Assembly (NCBI GenBank): GCA_009692425.1 | Contig: SHZF01000010.1 | Span: 43,440 to 107,439 of the forward strand | Length of the DNA stretch: 64,000 nt | Direction of reading: 5' to 3' | Source: Myxococcales bacterium | GTDB lineage: Bacteria > Myxococcota_A > UBA9042 | Shown: positions 43,941 to 55,300 of the stretch, one piece after another | How positions within the stretch are numbered: the first letter of the stretch is position 1 | How the letters are laid out: each line of letters starts with the position of its first letter | Notes under the pieces: model-generated | What the model saw: only the letters and a program-made list of their open reading frames with translations | Told to the model about the DNA's origin: nothing | Database searches by the model: none | Position numbers and translations under genes: made by a program

Positions 43941-43997
43941 GTTCGATTTTCCTTGTCGTTCGAGGCGAGAAGCGAACCGGTCGATCCGGGGCTCCAG

Positions 43998-46259
43998 CTA
44001 CCGGAGGCTCACACCGCGCAGCACGACGACAAGTTTTTCCTTGAGCGCCGCCAGCCGCACCTCGGCCTCGACAAGCTTCTTGGCGACCTCGGCGGCTTTT
44101 TTCGACGCCGCTTCCAACTGGCCCACGAGCTGCCGGCGCAGGTCGGCGGCCACCGCACCGCCCGGCAAGGCGTCGAGATTGCCTTGGATGCGATACTGCT
44201 CCTGCGAGAGCACCTCCTGCTGGCGGCGCAGCCCTTCGGACTCGCGGTCGATGCCGGCCATGTCCTCGTGCAGCTTGAGCAGTTCCTCGATCGGCCCCTT
44301 GACCGCCTGCTCCGCCGTGGCGTTCTTGAGGTACAGACGGAACGCCTCGACGACGCGGTCCGTCAGGACAATGTCTTCGACCGTCACCGGGGTCTCTTCG
44401 AATAGCGCCGCCTCGCCCTTGCCCTTGGCGGGCACCTGGACCGGCAGGAACACGTCGGCGCCGGCTTTCACGAGGTTCTTGGGCGGCTCGCGCAGCGTCA
44501 TCCCGGGGCTGACGGCGAGCTTGACGTAGCACAGGCTCGGCTTGTTGCGCCCCGATTCGATCGTCACCGTACGCTTGGCGAGCCGCTTGCCTTCGAGCCG
44601 GATGCGGCCATCGACGATGCGCGCCAGGTGCAGTTCCGAAGACTCCGCATCGGCGCGCAACTGCAGCGTGAAGCCGGACTCGCGCGCGTACGGCACGAAC
44701 GTCGTCTCGCCCTTCTGCACGCGGCCGATGAAGCCCTCGCCCGCAAACGTGCCGTCGATGTACAGCGTGATCGGCCCGCCTTCGAGCGTGCCAGCCTGAT
44801 CGTTGCGCAACAGGATCGCGCGAAACGGCGCCTGGCCCGACGTCGGTTCGCGATAGAGGAACACGTCTTCCCCATCGAGCTTGCGGGACAAGATGTTGAT
44901 GAGCGCCGCCGAGCGGTCGGGCACCGTGACGGGGTGCATGGCCTCGTAGGCGTAGAGCGCGCCCACTTCCTTGCCGGTGACGAGCGCGGTCGCCGAGCGC
45001 ATGGCGGCTTCCCGGCGCCGCGTCTCTTCGGCAGCGTCCATCTCGGGCTTGGCCGCCCAGCCGTCGCCCCGCCCGCCGCCGCCGCCGCCGCTACCCAGTC
45101 TGCGCATCCCGGGGCCACCACCGCCCTCATCGGCAGCGACGTTGGGCGCTGCGGAGTCCTTGTCCATGGCGCCATCAGTCACCAGGTAGCTCTTGTGGGC
45201 CCTGGACTTTTTCGCCATGGCCGCGCGCGGGAAAGCCTTGTGCTCCTCGGGCGGGGCCGACTCCATGGCGGGGGCGGCGCTGCCTGCGGGCACGGGCATC
45301 GCTAGCTGCACGTCGGCAGCGCTCTCGATGCCAATGTCGGGCTCCGGCGGCGCGTCGGCCACTTGCGGCAGGCGCGGGCTCAGGTCGGGGCGATCGACGT
45401 GGTGGGGCGTGTGCAAGTTGTAGCGGAAGCTCAACGGGGCGCCGGCGACCAGCGTCAGCTTGACGTCCTTCCAGTCCTCGCCCGACGTGTTGTCTACGAT
45501 GGCCCAGCCCTGCAATTGCACGCCCTTGCCGGCCTCGACCCAGGCGCGGTACGCCGGCCGCCACACCGGCACCTCGTGGATGTAGCTGACGATGAGGTCA
45601 TGGTCGTCCTTGCCGGCCAGCCGCACATGCAAAGACACGGGCTTCCACGCGCCCTCGCTCTTCGAGATGTCGAGAGACTGCTGCAAACCGACGGACAGCG
45701 TGCGGTCGCCGATGGTCAGTTTCTCGATGGCGTCGACGGTCACCGTCTGGAGTTGGTCGGCGCCGACCATCAGCGTCAGCACGGCGCCGCGCGGCGGCAG
45801 CGGTTCGCCGTCGGGACCCTTGTGGAGCGAGGGTGGCGGCATTTCGACACCCACCACGCGACCCTTGAGCGAGTCGTCGGCGGTGTGGACCTCGACATCG
45901 GCCCCGCGCAATACGGCGAGCAAGCCGATCAGCCCCTTGGCCTCACGCACCTGCGGCGGCAACTCGGCGGCCAGTCGATCGCCCGATTTCTCGACCGGCA
46001 ACGCGACAGAAGACGCCGCGCCGCCCGACAAGTCCAATACCGTCAGCGACTTCAGCACGTCGTTGATTTGGTCGGGGCGCACGCGCAGGTCGAGTCGGTC
46101 CGCCTCGACCTCGCCGCGCCGCTCGAAGTAGCCGACGCCGTTCTGGTAGAGCACGACCTTGGTGACGGGCAGTTCGGCCGGCGCGGGCTCGACCGACTGG
46201 GCCGGCTTGCACGCGGGGAGCAGGCTGGCGAGCACGAGGAAGGACCGGAGAGCGCTCAT
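43998..46259 (-). CDS. DUF4139-domain lipoprotein
   Basis: A 753-residue exported protein of a conserved family without known function. It has a lipobox-like LPAC at about 14-17. The beta-rich N-terminal domain (VTKVVLYQNGVGYFERRGEV) is typical of DUF4139, with VWRPAYRAWVEAGKGVQLQGWAIVDNTSGEDWKDVKLTLVAGAPLSF as the core near 245-295. A Gly/Met-rich disordered insert follows (about 400-450), and the second half is beta-rich (EDVFLYREPTSGQAPFRAILL). The last about 100 residues form a charged coiled coil. ATG 46259 follows AAGGA; the longer frame to 46385 is unsupported. Membership of an outer-membrane or peptidoglycan-linked complex is inference from neighbours only. Confidence 0.82.
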   Translation of the reverse strand: MSALRSFLVLASLLPACKPAQSVEPAPAELPVTKVVLYQNGVGYFERRGEVEADRLDLRVRPDQINDVLKSLTVLDLSGGAASSVALPVEKSGDRLAAELPPQVREAKGLIGLLAVLRGADVEVHTADDSLKGRVVGVEMPPPSLHKGPDGEPLPPRGAVLTLMVGADQLQTVTVDAIEKLTIGDRTLSVGLQQSLDISKSEGAWKPVSLHVRLAGKDDHDLIVSYIHEVPVWRPAYRAWVEAGKGVQLQGWAIVDNTSGEDWKDVKLTLVAGAPLSFRYNLHTPHHVDRPDLSPRLPQVADAPPEPDIGIESAADVQLAMPVPAGSAAPAMESAPPEEHKAFPRAAMAKKSRAHKSYLVTDGAMDKDSAAPNVAADEGGGGPGMRRLGSGGGGGGRGDGWAAKPEMDAAEETRRREAAMRSATALVTGKEVGALYAYEAMHPVTVPDRSAALINILSRKLDGEDVFLYREPTSGQAPFRAILLRNDQAGTLEGGPITLYIDGTFAGEGFIGRVQKGETTFVPYARESGFTLQLRADAESSELHLARIVDGRIRLEGKRLAKRTVTIESGRNKPSLCYVKLAVSPGMTLREPPKNLVKAGADVFLPVQVPAKGKGEAALFEETPVTVEDIVLTDRVVEAFRLYLKNATAEQAVKGPIEELLKLHEDMAGIDRESEGLRRQQEVLSQEQYRIQGNLDALPGGAVAADLRRQLVGQLEAASKKAAEVAKKLVEAEVRLAALKEKLVVVLRGVSLR

Positions 46260-46449
46260 GAATGTTCCTTGGCTGCGCCGCTGGTGGAGGGCGCGGCGCG
46301 CGCTGTTGGGCGAAAAGCGAAGTGTGCCACGAGCGTCGTCGCGCCGGCGACGACATCGCGGCGGGCGGGGTTCGGATCGGTCCATGGCGCGCAGGATGGC
46401 ACGGCCGGGGCGGGTGGGGGAAGGAGGGATGCGCGTGCGGCCCCGTGCG

Positions 46450-47904
46450 TCAATTCCCCACGTGCCGCACCAACGGATTGCCGCGCATCACCGCGCCCTG
46501 CTCCGGCGTGAACGCCGCCGTCTTGTTGCCCGCGAACCAGAACATCACGTTGTCAGCGCCCTGGCCCTGACACTCCTTGACGTCGAGCGCGCCGTTGCCG
46601 TCCTTGTCGAAGCCCGGCCCGCACACCGGTGTGTCGTCGAGCGGGTCCGAGGTTTTGCCGTGGAACTCGATCGGGTGCCACAGACCGAGGAAGTGGCCGA
46701 GCTCGTGGGCCAGCACGCGCCCCAGCACCACGCCGTCCTTGCCGAGCGATTGCAGCGCCAGCGCCACACCCGCGCGCGGGATGCCGTGATAGAACGCCGG
46801 CCCCGGAATGCCGCCCGCGATGCCGCCGACCACGCCCTTGCCCTCGGAGCCGCCCACCAGTTGGCCGACGAAGAACACGTCGATGACCGCCGAGCCACCC
46901 ACCGCGGCGGCTTCGGCAAACAGGATGTCGAGGTCCGAGGCGCCCGTCGTCGTCACGTCTTCGGGCAGGTCGACCACGGTCTGGGCAAACGCCGTGTCGC
47001 GCACGTCGAGTACTTCGAGCGCGATGCCCACCCCGGCATAGAGCTGGTTCGCTTCGGCGAGCATGCCGACGACCGCCGCATTCTTCATGCCATTCGAGGC
47101 GTTCAGGCCGCCGGCCGTCGTGAACCACAGGCGCAGGCCGAGCGTGCCCTTGGGCGGCAGCTTGCCGTCGAGGGTCGTTTTGACGAAGGCGACCGTCTCG
47201 CTGTTCTTCGCGTCCCACGGGATCGGCGCGAAGGTGCCGCCCTGCAGCCCCCACTTGAAGCCACAGCTCGCCACGTACCACGTGCCGGCATAGGGCACGA
47301 CGCCCGACGAACTCGGCACGAGCGCGGCGCCGGTGGCGGGCATGGGTCCGACGCGGTTGGCACAATCGATGCACGGCTCCGAAGAGCATTTGCCCTTGGC
47401 GAGCGGTTCGCCTTTCGGATTGACGATCTTGGCCAACGACAAGAACGCCGGATGGGCGCCGCGCACGACCGCGAGCAGGCTGACGGTGCCAGCAGGCAAC
47501 ACGACCTTGAGGTCCGGCGACTTGCCCACGAAGTCGAGAGGCCCGGCGTACAGCGGCAGCGCAGTGACGCCCGGCGGCAGGTCCGAGGGCACGGTGACCG
47601 GCACCGGCAAGCCCACGTCTTTCGGCACGTCGGGCGCGCTGTCGATGGTCGCGGGCACGTCCGGGAGCGGCGGCGCAGCGTCCTTGGCATCCTTCTTGGC
47701 GTCCACCGGCTGGGTGTCGGGCAGCGTCGGAATCACGACAGTCGAGGTGTCTTCTTCGATGTCAGGCAGTTCCGTCGCGATTTCTTGGGTGTCCGGCGCA
47801 GGCTTGGCCGGCTGCGCGGGGTCATCGCCACAGGCTGCGAGCGTCAGCGCGATCGCGGCGACGGCGCCCAAGTCGCCGGTTGCAACGCGGGCTGCGAACG
47901 ACAC
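46450..47904 (-). CDS. M43-like zinc metalloprotease lipoprotein
   Basis: A 484-residue lipoprotein (LTLAAC) with an Asp/Pro/Thr linker and a C-terminal zincin domain. The zinc motif HELGHFLGLWH puts ligands at His400, His404 and His410 and the catalytic base at Glu401. DNVMFWF, about 40 residues later, can serve as the Met-turn, followed by FTPEQGAVMR as in pappalysin-type M43 proteases. The N-terminal half (about 60-230) includes a beta-sandwich with Cys pairs (CSSEPCIDC). It would act on proteins at the cell surface or in the periplasm; the substrate is unknown. I chose GTG 47904 because GGAGGAG lies 8 nt upstream and the resulting signal peptide is compact. The frame to 48099 would bury it. 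Confidence 0.82.
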   Translation of the reverse strand: MSFAARVATGDLGAVAAIALTLAACGDDPAQPAKPAPDTQEIATELPDIEEDTSTVVIPTLPDTQPVDAKKDAKDAAPPLPDVPATIDSAPDVPKDVGLPVPVTVPSDLPPGVTALPLYAGPLDFVGKSPDLKVVLPAGTVSLLAVVRGAHPAFLSLAKIVNPKGEPLAKGKCSSEPCIDCANRVGPMPATGAALVPSSSGVVPYAGTWYVASCGFKWGLQGGTFAPIPWDAKNSETVAFVKTTLDGKLPPKGTLGLRLWFTTAGGLNASNGMKNAAVVGMLAEANQLYAGVGIALEVLDVRDTAFAQTVVDLPEDVTTTGASDLDILFAEAAAVGGSAVIDVFFVGQLVGGSEGKGVVGGIAGGIPGPAFYHGIPRAGVALALQSLGKDGVVLGRVLAHELGHFLGLWHPIEFHGKTSDPLDDTPVCGPGFDKDGNGALDVKECQGQGADNVMFWFAGNKTAAFTPEQGAVMRGNPLVRHVGN

Positions 47905-47912
47905 GAGCCAGA

Positions 47913-47919
47913 CTCCTCC
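47913..47919 (-). promoter_or_regulatory. Shine-Dalgarno of the metalloprotease gene
   Basis: GGAGGAG on the minus strand, 8 nt before GTG 47904. It moves the start about 65 codons inward from the longest frame. Confidence 0.7.
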
Positions 47920-48019
47920 CCCCGGCTTGACTTCCCCCGGCATGACTCCCCCCGGTCGGCGCAGCGCGCGGCGGACGACCTTGAGCATAGCCGATCGCAC
48001 CGCAGCCGTGCACGCCACG

Positions 48020-49168
48020 TCACGGCACAGGCGGCGACGGCGCTTCGAGCGGGTCGGCCGCGTCGGACCCCTCGATCGGTGGCAGTTCCGCGTCGGCACC
48101 GTCGGCGGGCAACGTCAACAACTCACGGGCATAGCGTTGCTCTGCGGGGCTGCCGTGCTCGTACATCGCCAGCAGCGCATCGACCTGGGCCGCGCGGGCC
48201 TCGCCGCTCGCGATACCGCCATCGACGCAGTGAGGCCGATCGTCGGCCGGGCACGCGATGCGCAGGTGGAAGTGATCGGCGTGGGGGCTCGAGTCGCGCG
48301 GCTGCACAAGCACGCGGGCCGCCCGGCGCCGCAGCAGTTCCGGTTCGCCAGCGCGCAGGGCGTGATCGAGCAGCGCCTGGCGCAGCGGCACCGCCACGAA
48401 AACCCACTGCACGACCACAGCGGGGTCGGTGAGCCAGTGCTTGACGAGCGCCCAGTTGCGCGCGGCGTCGAACTCGAAAAGCCCCGCGGCGTAGGGCGGC
48501 GCATCAGCGACTCCCGCGGCGTCGAAGTGCGTGAACGGCGGCGGCACCCGCGCTCCGCCCAGCCGATCGAACGCGAGAAACGGCACGTCGGCGTCGCGGC
48601 CCGAGTTGTGGCTTACCGATGGCGGAATGTCGCCGCCGCCCGCCCGCGACAGGTTGCCAACCGCCACCACCGTTCCCGGGAAGGCGTCAGCGACGGTGCG
48701 GGCACCACGCTGCAGCAGGCGGACGAGCGCGCCGGTACCGTGATCGAAGCCGCGCTGGCGCGTCCAGGCCAGCACGCGCAGCGCACCTGTGTCGTTCACG
48801 CGCACGCCCCCGTTCAGGTGGCCGTTCTGGGCGGTGCCCACGCTCTGGCTGGCATCGGGCGTTGAGGGCGCGTCTGGTGGACCCGCTTGCGTCGGATTGT
48901 CGGGTTCGTCGGGGTCAGGGTCGTCGTCCGGGCCGTGGTCGGTCGGCGTGGGCGCGCGTCCGTTGGCGCTGGGCGTGCCCCCCATTGGCACCGGCGGTGC
49001 GACCGGGACCGCGGGCGCAATGACGGTCTTTGGCCCAAGAGGCGGCGGCGCATTGGATACGGCGCCGCCCGACTTCGGCAGTGCGCGCTGGCACATTGCC
49101 AACCCGCACAGGACGCCAACTGCGAACAGGGCACACCACGCTTGCGTTGCCCGCTTCGGCAGGCCCAT
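48020..49168 (-). CDS. mepA: Penicillin-insensitive murein endopeptidase (M74)
   Basis: Probable periplasmic endopeptidase cutting D-Ala-meso-DAP cross-links in peptidoglycan. The 382 residues show an N-terminal hydrophobic anchor (CALFAVGVLCGLAMC), a Pro/Asp-rich linker (about 45-110) and the LAS-type zinc domain. The zinc ligands are in GNLSRAGGGDIPPSVSHNSGRDADV (SHxxGxxxD) and HADHFHLRIACP (HxDHFHLR). The linker makes it about 100 residues longer than enterobacterial MepA (about 274). ATG 49168 follows GAGGAG by 6 nt. It is divergent from the giant CARDB lipoprotein gene and first in the minus-strand envelope-enzyme run. Confidence 0.88.
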   Translation of the reverse strand: MGLPKRATQAWCALFAVGVLCGLAMCQRALPKSGGAVSNAPPPLGPKTVIAPAVPVAPPVPMGGTPSANGRAPTPTDHGPDDDPDPDEPDNPTQAGPPDAPSTPDASQSVGTAQNGHLNGGVRVNDTGALRVLAWTRQRGFDHGTGALVRLLQRGARTVADAFPGTVVAVGNLSRAGGGDIPPSVSHNSGRDADVPFLAFDRLGGARVPPPFTHFDAAGVADAPPYAAGLFEFDAARNWALVKHWLTDPAVVVQWVFVAVPLRQALLDHALRAGEPELLRRRAARVLVQPRDSSPHADHFHLRIACPADDRPHCVDGGIASGEARAAQVDALLAMYEHGSPAEQRYARELLTLPADGADAELPPIEGSDAADPLEAPSPPVP

Positions 49169-49339
49169 CGGTTGCTCCTCGTCGTCCGGGCGCCGTCCGG
49201 GCGCGGGGGCACTGGCCGCGGCCCGCCCGCATCCCGTATACTGCGCGGATCAAGCCCGGCCCGAAAGCCGCGGCCGTGGACAGGTGCCCTCGCACGGGTC
49301 GCCGTCCCGCTCTCCACCTTGCCGCCCTGAGGTTGGCCG

Positions 49340-52300
49340 ATGCCGCACCTCTCCTGTTCCCTCCTGCCTTTCGCCTGCACCAGGAAGCCCGGCGCCCGCG
49401 CCACCATGCGGCGTGGTCTCGCTGCGGGTGTCGCATTCTGCGCGGGCACTTTCTGGCTCGCGGCCTGCGCCGTTCAACCCCCGGTGGCCGCCGGTGCTGC
49501 GACGGACGCGGCCGACGCTGCGAAGGACGACCTGGGCACGACCGAACTCTCGAAACCCGACGTGTCGAAGCGGCCTGCCGATTTTGCCGTCCAGATCGAG
49601 GCCTCCGCCCTGGCCGGCAACGCGCCGCTCGAGGTGACGTTTACCGCCAAGGTCACCGGCATCCCCATCGAAGAGGCCTACTTCACCTGGAATTTCGGCG
49701 ACGGCTCGCCGGACCAGGAGTTCGAGGACGGCGTCGTCGGCCACAAGGTCAAGTGGTCGTTCACGTCGAAAGGCCAGTACGAAGTGCGCGTGCTCGTCAA
49801 CTGGAAGAAGTTGCTGCAGAAATCCAAGGCCGAAGCCAACGTCATCGTCGACGTGAAGAACCCGGCGTCACTCAGCGTCGACAGCAAGCACCCGCCGGCG
49901 ATCGTCTCGGCCCTGACCGTGGCCCCCGGCGACGACGTCACGCTGACCACGACCGTCATCAACGAGGGCGACGCGATCGAGGTGCCGTTCGAGACCGCCG
50001 TCTACCTGTCGACCGACCCGTCGATGGACAAGGATGGCGACGGCAAGCTCGACGAGGGCGTCCACCTCGTCCACAGCATCGTCCACAAGGGCATGCCGTC
50101 GGGCCAAGGCGTCGCCAGCACCTTCGCGTACGACTGGGACCCCGACAAGAAGACAGGCGATCCGATCCGGTTCAAGTTCCCGACCAACCTCGAAGAAAAC
50201 GTCCCGTATTTCGTGATCGTGCGGACCGACGCCAAGCACATGGTCAACGAACTGGACCGCGGCGACAACGAGGCGCTCGCGCTCGACTTCCTGACGCAGA
50301 ACACCAAGGTCGCTGCCAAAGCCGACCTTGCGATGGCGGCGCCGTCCGGATTCGACGCTGGCCAGGAGTACTCGCCGGGCGACCCGCTGAATTTCAAGAC
50401 GTCCGCTTCGAACCTCGGCGAAGGCGTGGCGAAGTCGGCGAAGTTCGCTGTCTTCCTGTCAAAGGATGACAAGGTCCAGTATGACTTCAAGTTGACCGAC
50501 GTGTGCGACGAAAAGGGCAAGAACTGTCAGGAGAATCCGAAGCAGATCGACAAGATGCTGACCGAACTGGGCAACTCGACGTTGCAGGAGTTCGGCCCCA
50601 AGTCGTCGGTCCCCATCATCCGCGCCGTCACGGTGCCACCGATCCCGGACGGCACGTACCACCTCATCGCCTGGATCGATGTATTCGATACCGTCGGCGA
50701 GACTGACGAGACGAACAACGTGTCTGCCAGTCCCGGCGCGATCATCGTGAAGAAGACGACGAAGCAGGGCATGGACGTCGGGCTGCTCTCGATGACCGTC
50801 AAGCCCAAGGCCGTCGCACTCGGCGGCTCGGTCGGCATCGAGTACGCGGTCAAGAACACGGGCACGCTGCCGTCGCCCGACAAATTCCCGGTCGCCATCT
50901 ACTTTTGCCAGGACAAGGCGTTCTCCAAGCCGAACTGCATCGTCAACCAGACCAACTTCCAACTGGCCGCACTCGCTGCCGGTCAAGAAGCATCCGGCGT
51001 GCAGGCCGTGACGATCAGCCCGCTGACGCCGCTCAAGGATTCCTGGTACGTCTACCTGCAACTCGACCCTGACAACATCCACGTCGAACTCGACGAAGGC
51101 AACAACGTCGGCATGTTCGGCCCGCTCAAGATCGTGGGCCAGGCCGACGTCGATCTGTGGCCCGATGCGGTCGCATTCCACCCGGACAACGTCACGGCGG
51201 GTGACAAGTTCAAGGTCAGCTACCAGATCAAGAACGATGGCCTGTCGGGAGCGGGCGCGTGCGCCATCTGGATCGCGCTGACGGCCACCGGCAAGTGCTC
51301 CGTGGCAGACATCAACGCCGGCAACGCGTTCCTGGTGCACGAAGCGGCGTTCCCGGGCATCGACGGCGGCGATGTCGTGTTCCGCACCGACGTGGTGACG
51401 GCCCCGGTCGGCCTCGATCACACGCTGACCAAGTTTCAGGTGTGCGTGCTCGTTGACCCCACGGGCCAGCAACCCAAAGAAAAAAAGCCCACGAACAACA
51501 TCGTCGCGACCGTGAAGAAGCTTGCCGTGGTCGGCACGAAGGGCGGCTGCTTCGAAGATGCCTACGACGACCCGGCGCAGAACAAGGACAACGACACCGC
51601 CGCCTTGGCCGTTCCCTTGCCAGCCGACCCGTCGCTGCAGTTTGGCTCGTGCGGCGACGAGGACTGGTGGAAGATCACGGTTCCCAAAGGGTTCTCGCTG
51701 TTCATGACGCTCACCAGCACGCCGCCGCTGTGGACGTTGCCGGTGCCCGCCGACCTTGACCTCGACCTGCTGGGGCCCGATGGCAAGACGGTCATCGACT
51801 CCAACAAGCTGATTGCACCCGTCAAGCAAGCGGCCGCGCTGACGGTGACGCAGTCCGGTGAGTACCTGGTGCGCATCTACCCGCACGTCGGCGCGGCCAA
51901 GGCGCACTACACGCTGGCGGCGACCCTTGTGCCGCCGCTGGCGGGTGTCGATCTGGTCGGCACGGGACTCGTCGTCGGGCCGCCGGCCACGTACCCGGGC
52001 GGCCTGCTCAAGGCGAAGATCAAGCTCACGAACCTCGGCGACAAAGGCTCCGGGCCGTTCACGCTGCGCTACGTGCTGTCGAAGGACAAGGTGATCGACG
52101 CCGCTGACGCCGTGCTCAAGAACATCGCGCTCGACAAGGGCGTGGGGGCGGTGGAGTCGCTCGATGTCGCCCACACGCTGTTGTTGCCGGTCGTCCCCGG
52201 CGGCACGTACTGGGTCGGCGCCCTGCTCGACGCCACGCAGGTCATTGGCGAAGTGAACGAGGCGAACAACAAGGTCGTTTCGAACGCCGTGCAACTCTCG

Positions 52301-55300
52301 ACCGCGGTTACCTGCACGGCCGACGCCTACAGCGGCAACCACACCGCCGACGACGCCGCGACCCTGGCGACGAAGTCCGCGACCTACAACGCGCTGAACG
52401 TGTGCCCGGGCCTCGAAGACTGGTACGCGCTCGACGTGCCGCAAGGCAAGACGGTGTCGGTCAAGGTCGGCTGGAAATACCAGCCCGGCAAGGGCCTCAT
52501 CGGCGTGCAGTTGGTCGATTCGTCGAAGCTGGGCGTGGTCGCTGGCGCCGCGACTCCGACGAATAGCGTGGCCAAGATTCCCTTCGTGCAGACCGGCGGC
52601 ACCTACTATGCCCATGTGTACGTGTTGCCGGAGACGGGCGCGGCCATCCCCTACGACTATGACCTCGAAGTAATCGTGGCCGAGCCGGACCCCACCGACG
52701 TGTGCATTGAGGACCCGTATGAGCCGAACAACGGCGCCGGCTCCAGCCCCGAGATCGGCTGCGGGCTGGCGAGCCTGTCGCTGTGCCTGGGCGACGAAGA
52801 CTGGTTCCACCTCGCGATGACGAAGGGCGAAACGCTGGCGTTCGAGTTCACCCACCCGGCGAGCGCATTCCTGCTCAAGGTGTTCAGCAATCCGAACTTG
52901 CCGGCGCTGCAGACGCTAACGGGCAACGGCAAGCTGACGTTCAACGCGCCGAGCGACGGCACGTTCCACATCCAGATCCTCTACAAGTCCCCGGGTCAGA
53001 AGCCCGCCCAAGGATTTGGCTATACGCTGAAAGTTGACGGCGGCAAGGGCATCGACCTGACGCCGAAGATCAAGGACGTGTTCCCCAAGCAGATCGTCCA
53101 AGGCGAAGACGTCTACCTGACCGTCGGTCTGTCGAATGAGTGCAAGGACCCCGCCGGTCCGTTCTGGTATGGCTACTGGTACTCGACCGACGCCAAGCTC
53201 GACGCGACGGACAAGCTGCTGCTGAGCAGGCCGCTGGCGGGCCTGGCCGGCAAGACAAAGATTGACTTCGACGACAAAGCGACGCTGCCCATCGACGCCA
53301 AGCCCGGGCCGGCGTACGTGTTTATTTCAGCCGACGTGTCGAACGTGGTGGCGGAGAGCCAGGAGCTCAACAACGCCGATCAGACCGCCGTCGAAGTCAT
53401 CCAGCTCTGCCTGACCGACGCGCTCGAACCCGACGGCGCGCCGCAAGTGGCCACCCCGCTGCCGATGGGGCGCTCCGATGATCTGTCGCTGTGCCCCTAC
53501 GACCTCGACTGGCATGTCGTGTCGCTCATCAAGGGCGAGACGCTGTCCGTGACGATCGAGTTCAACCAGCCCACGGGCGACCTCGACCTGCGCCTGTACA
53601 AAGTCAACAAATTCGGCGCGCCAGTCGCGATCTCGGCAACGAAGCAGTCGCCGGAGAAGATCGTCTACACCGCCGACGAATCGACGAAATACTACGTGCG
53701 AGTCAACGGATTCACCGGCGAGGCCAACGCCTACACGATGTACGCGTGCAAGAAGTTCGGCGGCGTGTGCTTCGAGTGTGTCGATGACTCGACGTGCTTC
53801 GGTTTCACGGCGTGCAACGTTGCGACGACGAAGTGCGGGCCCAAGCCGTGCCAGAAGCTGGCCGAATGCGAAGACGGCAACCAGTGCACGCTCGACGAGT
53901 GCAAGACGGGGCTGTGCAGCAACGCCGTACAGCCGGATTCCGCGTGCTCCGATGGCAACGTGTGCTCGCTCGGCGAGACCTGCAATGACAAGGGCAGTTG
54001 TGAGACTTCGGACGCGACCGCGCAGTTCACCTTGGCCACGCCCGCGACCGGCACTGACCTCGGCTTCGACGTCACAGTTACTGCAGACGGCGGCTACGTG
54101 CTGGCCGGCGCGAAAGAAGTGGCGAAGCTCGGGCTGCACGGTTGGCTTGACCGGCGCGACAAGCAGGGCAAGTCGGTGTGGTCCAAGACGTTCACCGATG
54201 GGGAGGCGCCGTGCGAACTGCGCGCGGTCGTGGCGCTGCCCGGGGGCGACGAGCTCGCCGCGGTCGGCAGTTGCGCGGTGCCTGGCCAGGGTGGCGTGCT
54301 GGGCGCGTGGTACTTGCGCGTCGCCGTGGCCGACGGCGCCGTGATTGCGAGCAAAGTGACGGGCGTGGGTGGGCTGGCGGCCGGGTTGCGAGACGTCGTT
54401 GCACTCGAAGGCGGGCTGGTCGCGGTGGCGGGCTTCGCGGCGGATGCCGGCAAGCCTTCAGCCGGTCAGGAGGGCTGGCTCGCGGTGATGGACGGCGATG
54501 GCAATCCGTTGTGGGTGCTCTACGTGGGCGGCAACGGCACCGATGAACTCACGGGCGTCGCCGCGCTGCCGGGCGGCCAGATTTTCGCGGTGGGCACTGA
54601 CGCGGGCACCACAGGCTATGGCGGCCTGTGGCTGCGCACGAACGTCGATGGCGATGTGCTGGCGCAGGGCACGCTCGGCGTAGCGGCGGCCAGTGGCCAG
54701 TCAGGTTTTGCCGCCGTGCACCCTGGCCCGGGCGGGCTCGTGTTCGTGGCGGGTCACCGCGGCACGAAGGCCGACGGGCTGGCGAATCCGGAGTGGCAGG
54801 CGTGCCTGTGGAAGCTCGCGCTTGACGGCAAGGTGGTGGCCCAGACGGTCGTGCCGGCGACGACGCCCCAGGCGTCGGGCTTCGTCGGCCCGAAGACGTC
54901 GAGCGCGTTCGACGTGGCGGTGCGGGCCGACGGCGGCGCCATCCTCGTGGGTTGGACGGGAGCGGTCGCCGAAAAGACGGCCGGACTCGACGCCGTGCTG
55001 TGGCGACTGGCTCCCGACGGCATCGTGCTCGGCCAGTGGCACGCGGGCCAGGCGAAAAAAGACGTGTTGCGCGGCGTCGCAGCGTGGGGCGGTGGCTGGC
55101 TCAGCGTGGGAACGGTAGCCGAGGGCGACCTGAACTCGGACCACCTGCAAGTCCACGTGGTGCCGCCGGATTTGGAGTGCGATGACCAGAACCCTTGCAC
55201 GGCCGACACCTGCCATCCGGTGGCCGGCTGCCAGGCCAAGCCGGTGCCCGACGGCACCGCGTGCGGCGGCAGCAAGGCTTGCGGCGCCGGCTCCTGCAAG

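Noticed and set aside
49235..49240. TATACT as a -10 element before the giant CARDB gene
   Set aside because: No acceptable -35 at 16-18 bp, so not called a promoter.
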